DNA of 20,667 bases from an uncultured Bacilli bacterium. GTDB taxonomy: Bacteria > Bacillota_I > Bacilli_A > RF39 > UBA660. Where the stretch lies: NCBI GenBank assembly GCA_947629425.1, contig CANRDR010000008.1, forward strand, positions 1 through 20,667, written 5' to 3'. Position numbers and translations under genes: made by a program. Below the pieces are notes generated by a model, which saw only the letters and a list, made by a program, of their open reading frames with translations, had not been told where the DNA came from and did not search any database. Shown piece by piece: positions 1-6,184 of this stretch (positions within the stretch are counted from its first letter, which is position 1; every line of letters begins with the position of its first letter).

Positions 1-218
1 TAATGGGCTTATATGATAAAGAAGAAGACGATAAAATGATAGCAAGATCAAGAGAAATCTGTGCAAGAAAAGAAGGCCTTGCTCAAGGGATTTCACAAGG
101 AGAAACTAAAAAAAGTTTGCTAATTGCAGCAAATATGCTAAAAGAGAAATTTCCAATAGATATAATAAGTAAACTAACAGGATTATCAAAAAGTAAAATA
201 AAAAGTATTAGTTTATAA
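1..218 (+). CDS. Rpn/PD-(D/E)XK nuclease-family protein, C-terminal part (5' end outside window)
   Basis: Only the C-terminal ~71 residues are present. The frame is open to the window edge, so the ATG at position 3 is probably an internal methionine. Visible features are a charged stretch, a short glycine-spaced segment (GLAQGISQGE) and a final helix-turn-helix-like tail with ANMLKEKF and TGLSKSKI. This arrangement (Gly-repeat linker, 'A..ML..', 'I...TGLS...I') is typical of the C-terminus of Rpn-type recombination-promoting nucleases, often annotated as PD-(D/E)XK transposase family. The catalytic domain would lie upstream and cannot be checked. A strong terminator follows the stop. The family assignment rests on the tail only. 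Confidence 0.6.
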   Translation, partial: MGLYDKEEDDKMIARSREICARKEGLAQGISQGETKKSLLIAANMLKEKFPIDIISKLTGLSKSKIKSISL

Positions 219-231
219 TTTAAGTTACCTC

Positions 232-270
232 AAAAGATTGAAAAAATTAAAACATTTCAATCTTTTTTGT
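232..270 (+). terminator. Rho-independent terminator after the Rpn-like gene
   Basis: A perfect 12-bp inverted repeat (AAAAGATTGAAA at 232-243, TTTCAATCTTTT at 255-266) with an 11-base loop is followed by TTGT. The arms' own A and T runs would also allow it to work on the minus strand. It overlaps the spurious TTG start at 238 of the longer version of the next reading frame, which supports the later ATG at 316. Confidence 0.75.
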
Positions 271-315
271 ATAAATATAAATAAAATAAAAATACTAATT
301 ATAAGAGGTTTTATA

Positions 316-1674
316 ATGAAATTAGATAATTATAATAAAAAAAGAAATTTTAATAAAACTAATGAACCAAAAGGAATAAAAAAAGAAACTAATAAAAAAC
401 TTAAATTTGTAGTACAACATCATTTAGCAAGAAAAGATCATTATGATTTTAGATTAGAACATAACGGTGTATTAGTTAGTTGGGCAATACCTAAAGGACC
501 ATCTTATAACACAAAAGACAAAAGACTTGCCGTATTAGTAGAAGATCATCCACTTGATTATAGAAATTTTGAAGGAACAATTCCAAAAGGAGAATATGGC
601 GGCGGTACTGTAATGATTTGGGATGAAGGATATTATAAAATAAATGGAAATTTTAATAAAGACTTTAAAAAAGGATCTTTAAAAATAACTTTATATGGAA
701 ATCGTTTAAAAGGAGATTGGACACTAATACATTTTAAAGAAAATAATTGGTTATTAATTAAAGAAAAAGATAATATAAAAGGTTTTAAAAATATAAATAA
801 TTTAAAAACTAGTATAAAAACTGGAAGAACTATGAAAGAAATAGAAAAAACAATAAAAAAAATAGATATAGAAATAACTAATCCTAATAAAATAATTTTA
901 GAAAATCCAAAGATAACTAAAAAAGATATTGTAAATTATTATAAAAAAGTAAGTAATTTAATGTTACCATATTTAGAAAATAGAATAATAAGTACTATAA
1001 GAAGACCTGATGGTAAAAATAATTTCTTTATGAAACATTTAGATAATAAATATTTAGGTAAAATAAAAGTTAAAAATGAAAATAATAAAAAAGAAGATTA
1101 CTATTATATAAAAGATATAAATGGATTAATATCTGAAGTACAAATGAATTCATATGAGTTTCATATCTGGGGTAGCAATATAAAACATTTAGAAAAACCG
1201 AATATGATGGTATTTGATTTAGATCCAGATGAACATTTAAGTTTAAAAAAATTAAGAGATGGTGTTAAAGACTTAAAAAGTATATTAGATGAATTAAATT
1301 TAAAATCATTCCTAAAGACTAGTGGTGGTAAAGGATATCATGTAGTAGTTCCTATACATATGAATATCACTTGGAAAAAATTTAGAAATATTTCTAAAGA
1401 AATAGCAAATATTATGGAAACAAAATGGCCTGATAAATATACTACTAATATAAGACTTAAAAATCGTAAAAATAAAATATTTATAGATTGGGTTAGAAAT
1501 ACAAGAACTTCTACTAGTGTTGCTCCCTACTCTATTAGACTACGTAAAAACGCTCCAATATCTATGCCTATTAAATGGAGCGAACTTGATAAAGTAAAAC
1601 CTAATGGAATAACAATAAAAAACGTAACTAATAGATTAAAAAGAGTTAATCCATGGAAATCATTTTTTGATTAA
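316..1674 (+). CDS. ligD: LigD-like protein: 3'-phosphoesterase plus polymerase domains, no ligase domain
   Basis: This is a 452-aa protein related to the end-processing parts of bacterial DNA ligase D, which acts in non-homologous end joining. Residues ~30-150 form the 3'-phosphoesterase domain: the HYDFR motif (H42, D44, R46), EDHPL (H78) and Y82 match the metal and phosphate ligands of LigD-PE. Residues ~205-450 form the archaeo-eukaryotic-primase-type polymerase domain: FDLDP (D301, D303), TSGGKGYH (335-342) and IDWVRN (D391) supply the catalytic acids and nucleotide-binding loop. A Lys-rich linker joins them. No ATP-dependent ligase motif (KxDG) is seen, so ligation would need another enzyme. 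ATG 316 was chosen because AAGAGG lies 7 bases upstream; the open frame extends back to a TTG at 238 inside a terminator. The gene is convergent with the next one, with no intergenic base. Ku is not in the window. The domain calls are secure; the repair role is inferred. Confidence 0.9.
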   Translation: MKLDNYNKKRNFNKTNEPKGIKKETNKKLKFVVQHHLARKDHYDFRLEHNGVLVSWAIPKGPSYNTKDKRLAVLVEDHPLDYRNFEGTIPKGEYGGGTVMIWDEGYYKINGNFNKDFKKGSLKITLYGNRLKGDWTLIHFKENNWLLIKEKDNIKGFKNINNLKTSIKTGRTMKEIEKTIKKIDIEITNPNKIILENPKITKKDIVNYYKKVSNLMLPYLENRIISTIRRPDGKNNFFMKHLDNKYLGKIKVKNENNKKEDYYYIKDINGLISEVQMNSYEFHIWGSNIKHLEKPNMMVFDLDPDEHLSLKKLRDGVKDLKSILDELNLKSFLKTSGGKGYHVVVPIHMNITWKKFRNISKEIANIMETKWPDKYTTNIRLKNRKNKIFIDWVRNTRTSTSVAPYSIRLRKNAPISMPIKWSELDKVKPNGITIKNVTNRLKRVNPWKSFFD

Positions 1675-2238
1675 TTATTTATATTCTTTTTTTAATATAA
1701 TAGGATTATCTAAAACAATTTCATTAACTTGAACAGGTTTAACTTGCTTTTTTTCTTTTAAATTTAAAGATTTAAAATTAGTCTTTTTTTTCATTTCTTT
1801 TAAATCATTTTTTAATATTTTAGCAATTTCTTCATAACTTAATTTTTTATCATAAGCCCTATTAATTTTTTTTACATTATCTTTTTTTAATCCAAATTGT
1901 AAACAATATAGTTTTGATAATAATGCTGGAATTATAATTGAACATACTGTTAATGGTAAAGAAAAACTAGCAGCAAGAGATATTAATAACGTAATAATAG
2001 GTATAATTATAAAAGATATAATATTACCATAAAATCTATTTTTTTCTTTTAAATTAATATCTCTAAATTCTTTTTTAGCCTTTCTTAATTGTTTTAAAGT
2101 AGTATTAACTTCAGACATTTTTAAATACATATCTTTTAAAGATATATCACTACCCTCTTTATTTATTACTTCTAATTCTCCTTTATTATTAGATACTACA
2201 TATACATTTTTACTAACTTGAACATAATTTTTTATCAT
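1675..2238 (-). CDS. Hypothetical membrane protein with two helices
   Basis: This 187-aa protein belongs to no family that I recognise. Residues 1-70 are polar, with a likely coiled-coil stretch (MSEVNTTLKQLRKAKKEF) before the membrane. Two hydrophobic helices follow at ~73-92 and ~94-117, separated by a short SFSLP turn, so they form a hairpin. The C-terminal ~70 residues are Lys-rich and probably cytoplasmic, with SYEEIAKILKNDLKEMKK suggesting a helical tail. The start at 2238 is chosen over an in-frame start at 2295 because AAGGAAG sits about 8 bases upstream and because a near-consensus promoter lies between the two. The gene ends back-to-back with the LigD-like gene. Function unknown. 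Confidence 0.75.
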   Translation of the reverse strand: MIKNYVQVSKNVYVVSNNKGELEVINKEGSDISLKDMYLKMSEVNTTLKQLRKAKKEFRDINLKEKNRFYGNIISFIIIPIITLLISLAASFSLPLTVCSIIIPALLSKLYCLQFGLKKDNVKKINRAYDKKLSYEEIAKILKNDLKEMKKKTNFKSLNLKEKKQVKPVQVNEIVLDNPIILKKEYK

Positions 2239-2266
2239 AACAAAATACTTCCTTTTTGTATTAGAT

Positions 2267-2295
2267 ATAATAATATTAATAATTTTATTTGTCAA
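2267..2295 (-). promoter_or_regulatory. Sigma-A-type promoter for the 1675-2238 membrane-protein gene
   Basis: On the minus strand TTGACA (2290-2295) is followed after exactly 17 bases by TATTAT (2267-2272). The expected transcription start is near 2260, which leaves a short leader containing AAGGAAG before the ATG at 2238. The -35 is a perfect consensus. Confidence 0.7.
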
Positions 2296-2296
2296 G

Positions 2297-2331
2297 ATAA
2301 AAAGTTAAAAGCCTATTTTACTTTTAACTTT
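2297..2331 (-). terminator. Terminator at the end of the split M23-LysM gene
   Basis: An 11-bp perfect inverted repeat (AAAGTTAAAAG at 2301-2311, CTTTTAACTTT at 2321-2331) has a 9-base loop that contains the LysM stop codon. On the minus strand the stem runs into five T's. It is the natural end of the hydrolase gene that the element interrupted. Confidence 0.75.
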
Positions 2332-2588
2332 TGTCCTACTTTAATTAAATTAGGATTATTACCAATTATATCTTTGTTAATTTCATATAGTTTTTGCCAT
2401 GTAGTATTATATTTTTTTGCAATAGTTGTTAAATTATCTCCTTTTTTTACTGTATATATTTCACTATTTGATTTAGGTATTTTTATTTTTTGTCCAACTA
2501 TAATTAAATTAGGATTTTCTATATTATTATAGTCTGCTAATGTTTTATAATTTGTATTATATTTTAGTGCTATTTCGCTTAATGTATC
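2313..2588 (-). pseudogene. Orphan 3' half of a cell-wall hydrolase: two LysM repeats, severed by the mobile element
   Basis: Translating the minus strand from the junction gives about 90 residues with no start codon at the boundary. The first LysM repeat is missing its N-terminal strand and begins in the GD-TLSEIALKYN motif, ending GQKIKIPK. The second repeat is complete, beginning EIYTVKKGDNLTTIAKKY and ending GQKLKVK before TAG. The frame stays open into the element to about 2615, then meets a stop. The missing first half of repeat 1 (EVYIVKKGD) is the last native part of the M23 protein at 5519-6052, so the two are halves of one ~259-aa peptidase-LysM-LysM protein. LysM modules bind the N-acetylglucosamine chains of peptidoglycan. 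In this state the fragment is probably not translated. Confidence 0.85.
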
Positions 2589-2600
2589 TCCTGATACATT
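2581..2600. repeat. Left element junction (att site) with an 8-bp inverted repeat
   Basis: AATGTATC (2581-2588) and GATACATT (2593-2600) are perfect inverted arms around TCCT. One arm is host LysM coding sequence, the other is the end of the element. The GATA shared with the right junction is read on the minus strand at 2588-2585. Confidence 0.65.
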
Positions 2601-2602
2601 TT

Positions 2603-4144
2603 TTATGTAGTATTTTTAAATGTAAATATAATATCTATTTTCTTATCTTGATAGATATAAATTTTTTCAACTAAATTTATTATTAATTTTCTTGTTGGAT
2701 TTTCTATTGATAAAAATTCATTTATATATTTTTCTATTTTTTTATTAACTTTATGTGAATCTATTTGTTCATATTTGAAATTATCAATAATTCTTTTATT
2801 ATCATCTATTTCACTTTTTATATTTTTACTAATTCTTAAATATTGTGATTCATCTAGTATTCCTTTCAATCTATCCATATAAGTTTTATCTAAATTCTCT
2901 GTAAGTTTTTTGTTTATAAGTTTAATACTTTCTATATGTTTTTTTACATTTATTGTATTTTCTTCAAATTTTATATTTTTTATAGAACTTCTTATTTTAT
3001 TTTTATCTAAATATTTTTTACATACATCTTTAATATTATCTAAAATTACATTTTCTAATATTTCATAATTATTTGTATGAGTTGTACAAACATGATATTT
3101 TGAATATGTTCTATAATAATCACAAGTAGTATAACTTCTTCCTGTTTTATTTTGATATCTTATTGTTATTCTATGTTTACAATCTCCACAGTATAATAGT
3201 CCATCTAATAAATAAAATCTTTTCTTTTCTGGTCTTTTAATATTTTTAGGTAATAGTGTTTGAACATAGTTAAAAGTATCTCTATCTATTATTGCCTTAT
3301 GAGTATTTTTAACAATTATATAATCATTAGGATTGTTTTTTATAGTCTTTTTCAGTTTATAATTTATCTTTTTAGTTTTACCTTGAATTGTATCTCCAAT
3401 ATATATCCCGTTAGTTAGAATTGATTTTATTGTTGTATCAACCCATACACCAAATTCCTTGGAAATACACTTTGTATTCCAAACATAATTATAATAAGAT
3501 GCTGGAGTTTTAATTTTTCTTTTAGTAAGTTCACCTGCTATATAGTGATATGTATTTCCTTTAATTGCTAAATCAAAAATTAACTTAACAATCTTAGCCT
3601 GTTCTTCATTAATAACTAAATGATTTTTATTATTTGGATCTTTCATATATCCAAAAGGGCATCTTCCAGATACATATAAACCATCTTTCATTCTTGAATG
3701 TAGACTAGATTTAACTTTTTTTGAAATATCTTTTGCATACATATCATTCATTATTGCTTTAAAAGGCGCTATATCATTATTAGTATTATCTATAAAAGTA
3801 TCTATCCCATCATTAATTGCAATATACCTTATATTATTATTAGGAAAATATTTTTCAATAAGTTCACCTGTTGTAATATAATCTCTACCTAACCTTGACA
3901 TATCTTTAGTAATAATCATATTTATTTTACCAAGTTCAATATCTTTAATCATTTTCTTAAATGCAGGTCGTTCAAAATTAGTTCCAGTAAAACCATCATC
4001 AACATATTCATCTATAACATTATAATTATTTTCCTTTACGTATTGGTTAAGTAAACTTCTTTGACTAACAATACTATCAGATTCATGTGTAAAATCATCT
4101 CTTGATAATCTCATATATAATCCTACTTTAAAATTGCTATTCAT
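2603..4144 (-). CDS. Large serine recombinase (TnpX/TndX-type site-specific recombinase)
   Basis: This 513-aa enzyme catalyses excision and insertion of the element through a phosphoserine DNA intermediate. Residues ~5-145 are the resolvase catalytic domain: YMRLSRDD carries the nucleophile S14 and R12, and DMSRLGRDY carries R84 and R87. Residues ~155-300 are the recombinase DNA-binding domain (GRCPFGY, DGLYVSG). Residues 317-353 form a zinc ribbon with C319, C322, C341 and C353, followed by a coiled-coil region at ~395-480. It is shorter than TnpX of Tn4451 (about 700 residues). Its stop is only 15 bases from the junction. The start has no good Shine-Dalgarno of its own: the nearest AGGAG is 15 bases away inside the preceding small gene, whose stop is 5 bases upstream, so translational coupling is likely. 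Both junctions look intact and all catalytic residues are present, so it may still be active. Confidence 0.92.
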   Translation of the reverse strand: MNSNFKVGLYMRLSRDDFTHESDSIVSQRSLLNQYVKENNYNVIDEYVDDGFTGTNFERPAFKKMIKDIELGKINMIITKDMSRLGRDYITTGELIEKYFPNNNIRYIAINDGIDTFIDNTNNDIAPFKAIMNDMYAKDISKKVKSSLHSRMKDGLYVSGRCPFGYMKDPNNKNHLVINEEQAKIVKLIFDLAIKGNTYHYIAGELTKRKIKTPASYYNYVWNTKCISKEFGVWVDTTIKSILTNGIYIGDTIQGKTKKINYKLKKTIKNNPNDYIIVKNTHKAIIDRDTFNYVQTLLPKNIKRPEKKRFYLLDGLLYCGDCKHRITIRYQNKTGRSYTTCDYYRTYSKYHVCTTHTNNYEILENVILDNIKDVCKKYLDKNKIRSSIKNIKFEENTINVKKHIESIKLINKKLTENLDKTYMDRLKGILDESQYLRISKNIKSEIDDNKRIIDNFKYEQIDSHKVNKKIEKYINEFLSIENPTRKLIINLVEKIYIYQDKKIDIIFTFKNTT

Positions 4145-4149
4145 AAGTC

Positions 4150-4302
4150 TTAATTTATACTCCTATTATTTTGAAAATAAGATTCATTTAAAATATTGTA
4201 ATTAAATTGTTTTTCTAATTCTATTTTTAATACATCTGTTATTATTTCATTTAAAGACTTACCATTTTCTTTAAAATTTAAATTAACTTTATATTTAACC
4301 AT
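4150..4302 (-). CDS. TnpW-like small transposon protein
   Basis: A 50-aa frame begins at an ATG (4300-4302) preceded by GGAGG about 10 bases upstream and ends 5 bases before the recombinase start. The pattern NFKENGKSLNEIITDVL fits the short 'F-x-E-x-G-x-(S/T)-L-x-(D/E)' motif of proteins annotated as transposon-encoded TnpW, which accompany TnpX-type recombinases. That resemblance is from memory of the family and covers few residues. The tight spacing suggests it is co-translated with the recombinase. A role as a recombination accessory factor is possible but unproven for this family. Confidence 0.65.
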   Translation of the reverse strand: MVKYKVNLNFKENGKSLNEIITDVLKIELEKQFNYNILNESYFQNNRSIN

Positions 4303-4368
4303 AAAGTTTATACCTCCAATAAATTTTATGGTTTTAATTTTTAAATTAGTAATATTATTTATCTTTGT

Positions 4369-5412
4369 TTAAAGTATTATCCATTTACCATTTCTTTTTC
4401 CATTACTTCTTTTAATGATATTTTTTTCTTGCATTTCTTTCATTATAGATTTTACTGTTCTAAGAGATTTATTTATTAATTTAGCAATTTCTTCTTGTTT
4501 AATATTTTCATTATTATTAATTATATTGATAATTGCTTGTTCTTCTAATGTATATTTATTATTTAAAGTAACGGTATTTTCTTCTTGTTTAAAATCTATA
4601 TGAGTATATCTATTTTTTAATTTGTACTTTGTATCACTAAGTAAATTAAAGAAAAATCTTTCTAAAAATGTTGTATCTTCAAAAATATTTTTTTCAAAAT
4701 TTCTATAATTAGCCCTAACAAGTGCATTTCTAAAATACCATGAATTTTCTGCAAATACATCATCATTAATATTAAAGCCAAATGTTCTTAAATACTTTAT
4801 TATAAATACTGCTGTTGTTCTAGTATTTCCTTCACAAAATGGATGTATTTGCCAAATATTAGAAGTAAATCTTGAAATATGTTTTATTGATTCATCTATT
4901 GACAAATCTTTATATGAAAAATTTCTTTCTTGTTCTAAATCATATTCTAAAGTATCTTTTATAGTTTCAAAAGAAGAATATATAACAGTATCTCCATTTA
5001 AAATCCATTCTTTTTTAGTAAAATTATAATCTCTAATTTTCCCTGCTTCTTTATAAATGCCTTTAAATAATCTTGAATGAATACTAATTAATTCAAAAAC
5101 ATTAAAATTAAAACTATTTTCACTTAAAATTTCTGTTATTCTAACTGAAACTTTATCTGCTTCTTCACTATCAGTCTCTATTTTACGATTGTTTTCTATT
5201 TTATAATATTCATCTATTCTTTTTTTTGCTTCATCAATATTAATTTTACCTTCAATATGCTCTTTAGCAGTTTCTATTAAATATTTTGAAGGTTTTAATC
5301 CATCAACATCTTGAAGCCCAATAGCAGTTTCCCAAGTTTTAGCCTTTTCAATACTTTTTAGTTCACCTTGCTTAATATATTCGGATAATTCCATATTCCA
5401 ATTTTTATCCAT
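4369..5412 (-). CDS. Fic-domain protein with N-terminal VbhA-like antitoxin segment and C-terminal winged helix
   Basis: A 347-aa Fic enzyme; the family usually transfers AMP from ATP to target hydroxyls. The active-site loop is HPFCEGNTRTTAVF (H190 to T199): catalytic H190 and the metal ligand E194 are present, but the common GNGR reads GNTR, a variant known in a group of Firmicute Fic proteins. Residues ~25-70 (IGLQDVDGLKPSKY...EGKINIDEAKKRI) resemble the VbhA antitoxin, whose (S/T)xxxE(G/N) motif inserts an inhibitory Glu into the active site. Here the aligned residues are L33 and D37-G38, so the inhibitory position is Asp. Residues ~285-347 look like a winged helix (KQEEIAKLINKSLRTVKSIMKEM), suggesting DNA binding and perhaps autoregulation. 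AGGAG lies 7 bases before the ATG. It is the only cargo gene of the element, with its own promoter and upstream repeats. Confidence 0.88.
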   Translation of the reverse strand: MDKNWNMELSEYIKQGELKSIEKAKTWETAIGLQDVDGLKPSKYLIETAKEHIEGKINIDEAKKRIDEYYKIENNRKIETDSEEADKVSVRITEILSENSFNFNVFELISIHSRLFKGIYKEAGKIRDYNFTKKEWILNGDTVIYSSFETIKDTLEYDLEQERNFSYKDLSIDESIKHISRFTSNIWQIHPFCEGNTRTTAVFIIKYLRTFGFNINDDVFAENSWYFRNALVRANYRNFEKNIFEDTTFLERFFFNLLSDTKYKLKNRYTHIDFKQEENTVTLNNKYTLEEQAIINIINNNENIKQEEIAKLINKSLRTVKSIMKEMQEKNIIKRSNGKRNGKWIIL

Positions 5413-5438
5413 AAATTATCTCCTTTTACTATATTTAT

Positions 5439-5447
5439 ATTATAGCA
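5439..5447 (-). promoter_or_regulatory. Extended -10 promoter for the Fic gene
   Basis: The minus strand reads TGCTATAAT (5447-5439), an extended -10 element. No good -35 is seen 17 bases upstream (TTTTAA), as is common with extended -10 promoters. The transcription start would be near 5432, followed by AAGGAG and the ATG at 5412. This promoter could also drive the TnpW-like and recombinase genes. Confidence 0.6.
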
Positions 5448-5471
5448 TTAATATAAATAATTTAAAATATT

Positions 5472-5511
5472 AAAGTGCAAAAATTGCACTTTGTATTTAA
5501 TTATTGCACTT
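5472..5511. repeat. Triple TTGCACTT repeats upstream of the Fic gene, possible operator
   Basis: A perfect palindrome, AAAGTGCAA (5472-5480) and TTGCACTTT (5484-5492) around AAA, is followed by a third half-site TTGCACTT at 5504-5511. It lies just upstream of the Fic -10 and inside the element. The symmetry suggests a dimeric DNA-binding protein, perhaps the Fic protein itself through its winged helix. It lacks a terminal T-run on either strand, so a terminator is less likely. Confidence 0.55.
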
Positions 5512-5518
5512 AAAAAAG

Positions 5519-6052
5519 TTATATATTATTCTCCATAAAAATTCTATCCCCCTTTTTTACAATATAAACTTCATCATTTGTTTCATTAGAATCTAACTTT
5601 TTAATACCTTTTAAATAATCTACGGGATTTACCCATTTAGAATTTTCTTTAATAGCAAAATGACAATGTAATCCTGTTGAAAAACCTGTTGTTTTAATAA
5701 TATCTGTACCTAGTTTATCTCCTTTTTTAACTCTATCATTTAGTTTAACTGCAACTGATTTATTATCTAAATGACAATACATTGATATAATACCATTACC
5801 ATGATCTATTGTTACATAGTTTCCACTACTTTTAGATTCATCATAACCTGTTATTCCATCACGACATTCTATTACTTTACCATCTCCAATAGAAACTATA
5901 GTTCCTAAAGTAGTTATATCTATTCCATAATGATAATTTTTATATGTTTTACCATTATATGTAAATTCTCTATATCCAAAAGGACTAGTATAATTAAGTT
6001 CTCCTAATTTATCTTTTATAGGACTTAATACAACGCCAGTAAGTTTTGACAT
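5519..6052 (-). CDS. M23 peptidase (lysostaphin/endolysin type), truncated by the mobile element
   Basis: This 177-aa zinc metallopeptidase would cleave peptidoglycan cross-bridges or stem peptides. Residues ~18-150 are a complete M23 domain: H41 and D45 in YHYGID, H94 in YCHL and H129/H131 in GLHCHF are the metal and catalytic residues. Residues 161-169 (EVYIVKKGD) are the first strand of a LysM repeat, cut at the element junction. The last 8 residues, RIFMENNI, are encoded by the element. The native protein would have continued for about 90 residues of LysM (2313-2588). No signal peptide is visible, so export would be by lysis or a phage-like holin route. The ATG overlaps the stop of a 20-codon frame by one base (TAATG), implying coupling. 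The truncated protein keeps its catalytic core but loses cell-wall anchoring. Confidence 0.9.
   Translation of the reverse strand: MSKLTGVVLSPIKDKLGELNYTSPFGYREFTYNGKTYKNYHYGIDITTLGTIVSIGDGKVIECRDGITGYDESKSSGNYVTIDHGNGIISMYCHLDNKSVAVKLNDRVKKGDKLGTDIIKTTGFSTGLHCHFAIKENSKWVNPVDYLKGIKKLDSNETNDEVYIVKKGDRIFMENNI
5537..5560. other. Right element junction (att site)
   Basis: On the minus strand the native hydrolase sequence ends in codons for VKKGD and passes into element sequence encoding RIFMENNI. GATA (5548-5545) matches the left junction, and TAAAAA/TTTTTA arms lie symmetrically about the GA dinucleotide (5548-5547). Direct alignment of both junctions shows GG-N-GATA in common. Confidence 0.65.
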
Positions 6053-6114
6053 TATTCTAACCCCTTTTCTGCATCTTCTTCTATACTAAATGCATCTTGT
6101 TTTTCTTCTTCCAT
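6052..6114 (-). CDS. Possible 20-aa acidic leader peptide coupled to the M23 gene
   Basis: A short frame from ATG (6112-6114) to TAA (6052-6054) encodes a very acidic peptide (MEEEKQDAFSIEEDAEKGLE). GGGTGG lies 4 bases upstream of the ATG, a fair Shine-Dalgarno. Its stop overlaps the M23 start as TAATG, while the frame's own tail AAAGGGG would serve as the ribosome site for the M23 gene. It may only be a coupling leader. No homology can be judged at this length. Confidence 0.4.
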   Translation of the reverse strand: MEEEKQDAFSIEEDAEKGLE

Positions 6115-6137
6115 AAAACCACCCAATATATTTTATG

Positions 6138-6184
6138 AAAAAAAATAGACTATATATAATTAACTTTAATTAATAATATAGTCC
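6138..6184 (-). terminator. Terminator of the HipA-like kinase gene
   Basis: On the minus strand a long AT-rich stem (GGACTATATT.. pairing with ..ATATAGTC, one bulge, tiny AG loop) is followed by eight T's. It overlaps the last codons and stop of the kinase gene (6170). Confidence 0.75.

Larger units (their letters stand above)
2587..5548 (-). mobile_element. Compact TnpX-type serine-recombinase element inserted in an M23-LysM gene
   Basis: The ~2.96-kb segment separates the two halves of one LysM repeat. Minus-strand junctions read AAGGGGGATAGAATT (right, 5548-5545 = GATA) and TCAGGAGATACATTA (left, 2588-2585 = GATA). Joining the outer flanks at GATA gives codons for KKGDTLSEIA, a canonical LysM sequence in frame. 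TnpX and TndX elements (Tn4451, Tn5397) are known to be bordered by directly repeated GA dinucleotides, which matches. Cargo, in transcription order, is the Fic protein, the TnpW-like protein and the recombinase. No other cargo such as drug resistance or conjugation genes is present. Confidence 0.85.

Noticed and set aside
238..315. N-terminal extension of the LigD-like protein from a TTG at 238
   Set aside because: It lies in the terminator of the preceding gene, has no ribosome site, and the ATG at 316 has AAGAGG at good spacing.
2218..2532. Plus-strand 104-aa frame
   Set aside because: It is the shadow of the minus-strand LysM fragment and the membrane-protein promoter; low-complexity Ile/Phe content and no ribosome site.
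4415..4603. Plus-strand 62-aa frame inside the Fic gene
   Set aside because: Antisense shadow of a well-supported coding region, no ribosome site.
2587..5548. The element as a prophage with serine integrase
   Set aside because: No phage structural or replication genes are present, and the recombinase with a TnpW-like partner and GA borders fits the TnpX type better. The M23-LysM gene itself could still be of phage origin.
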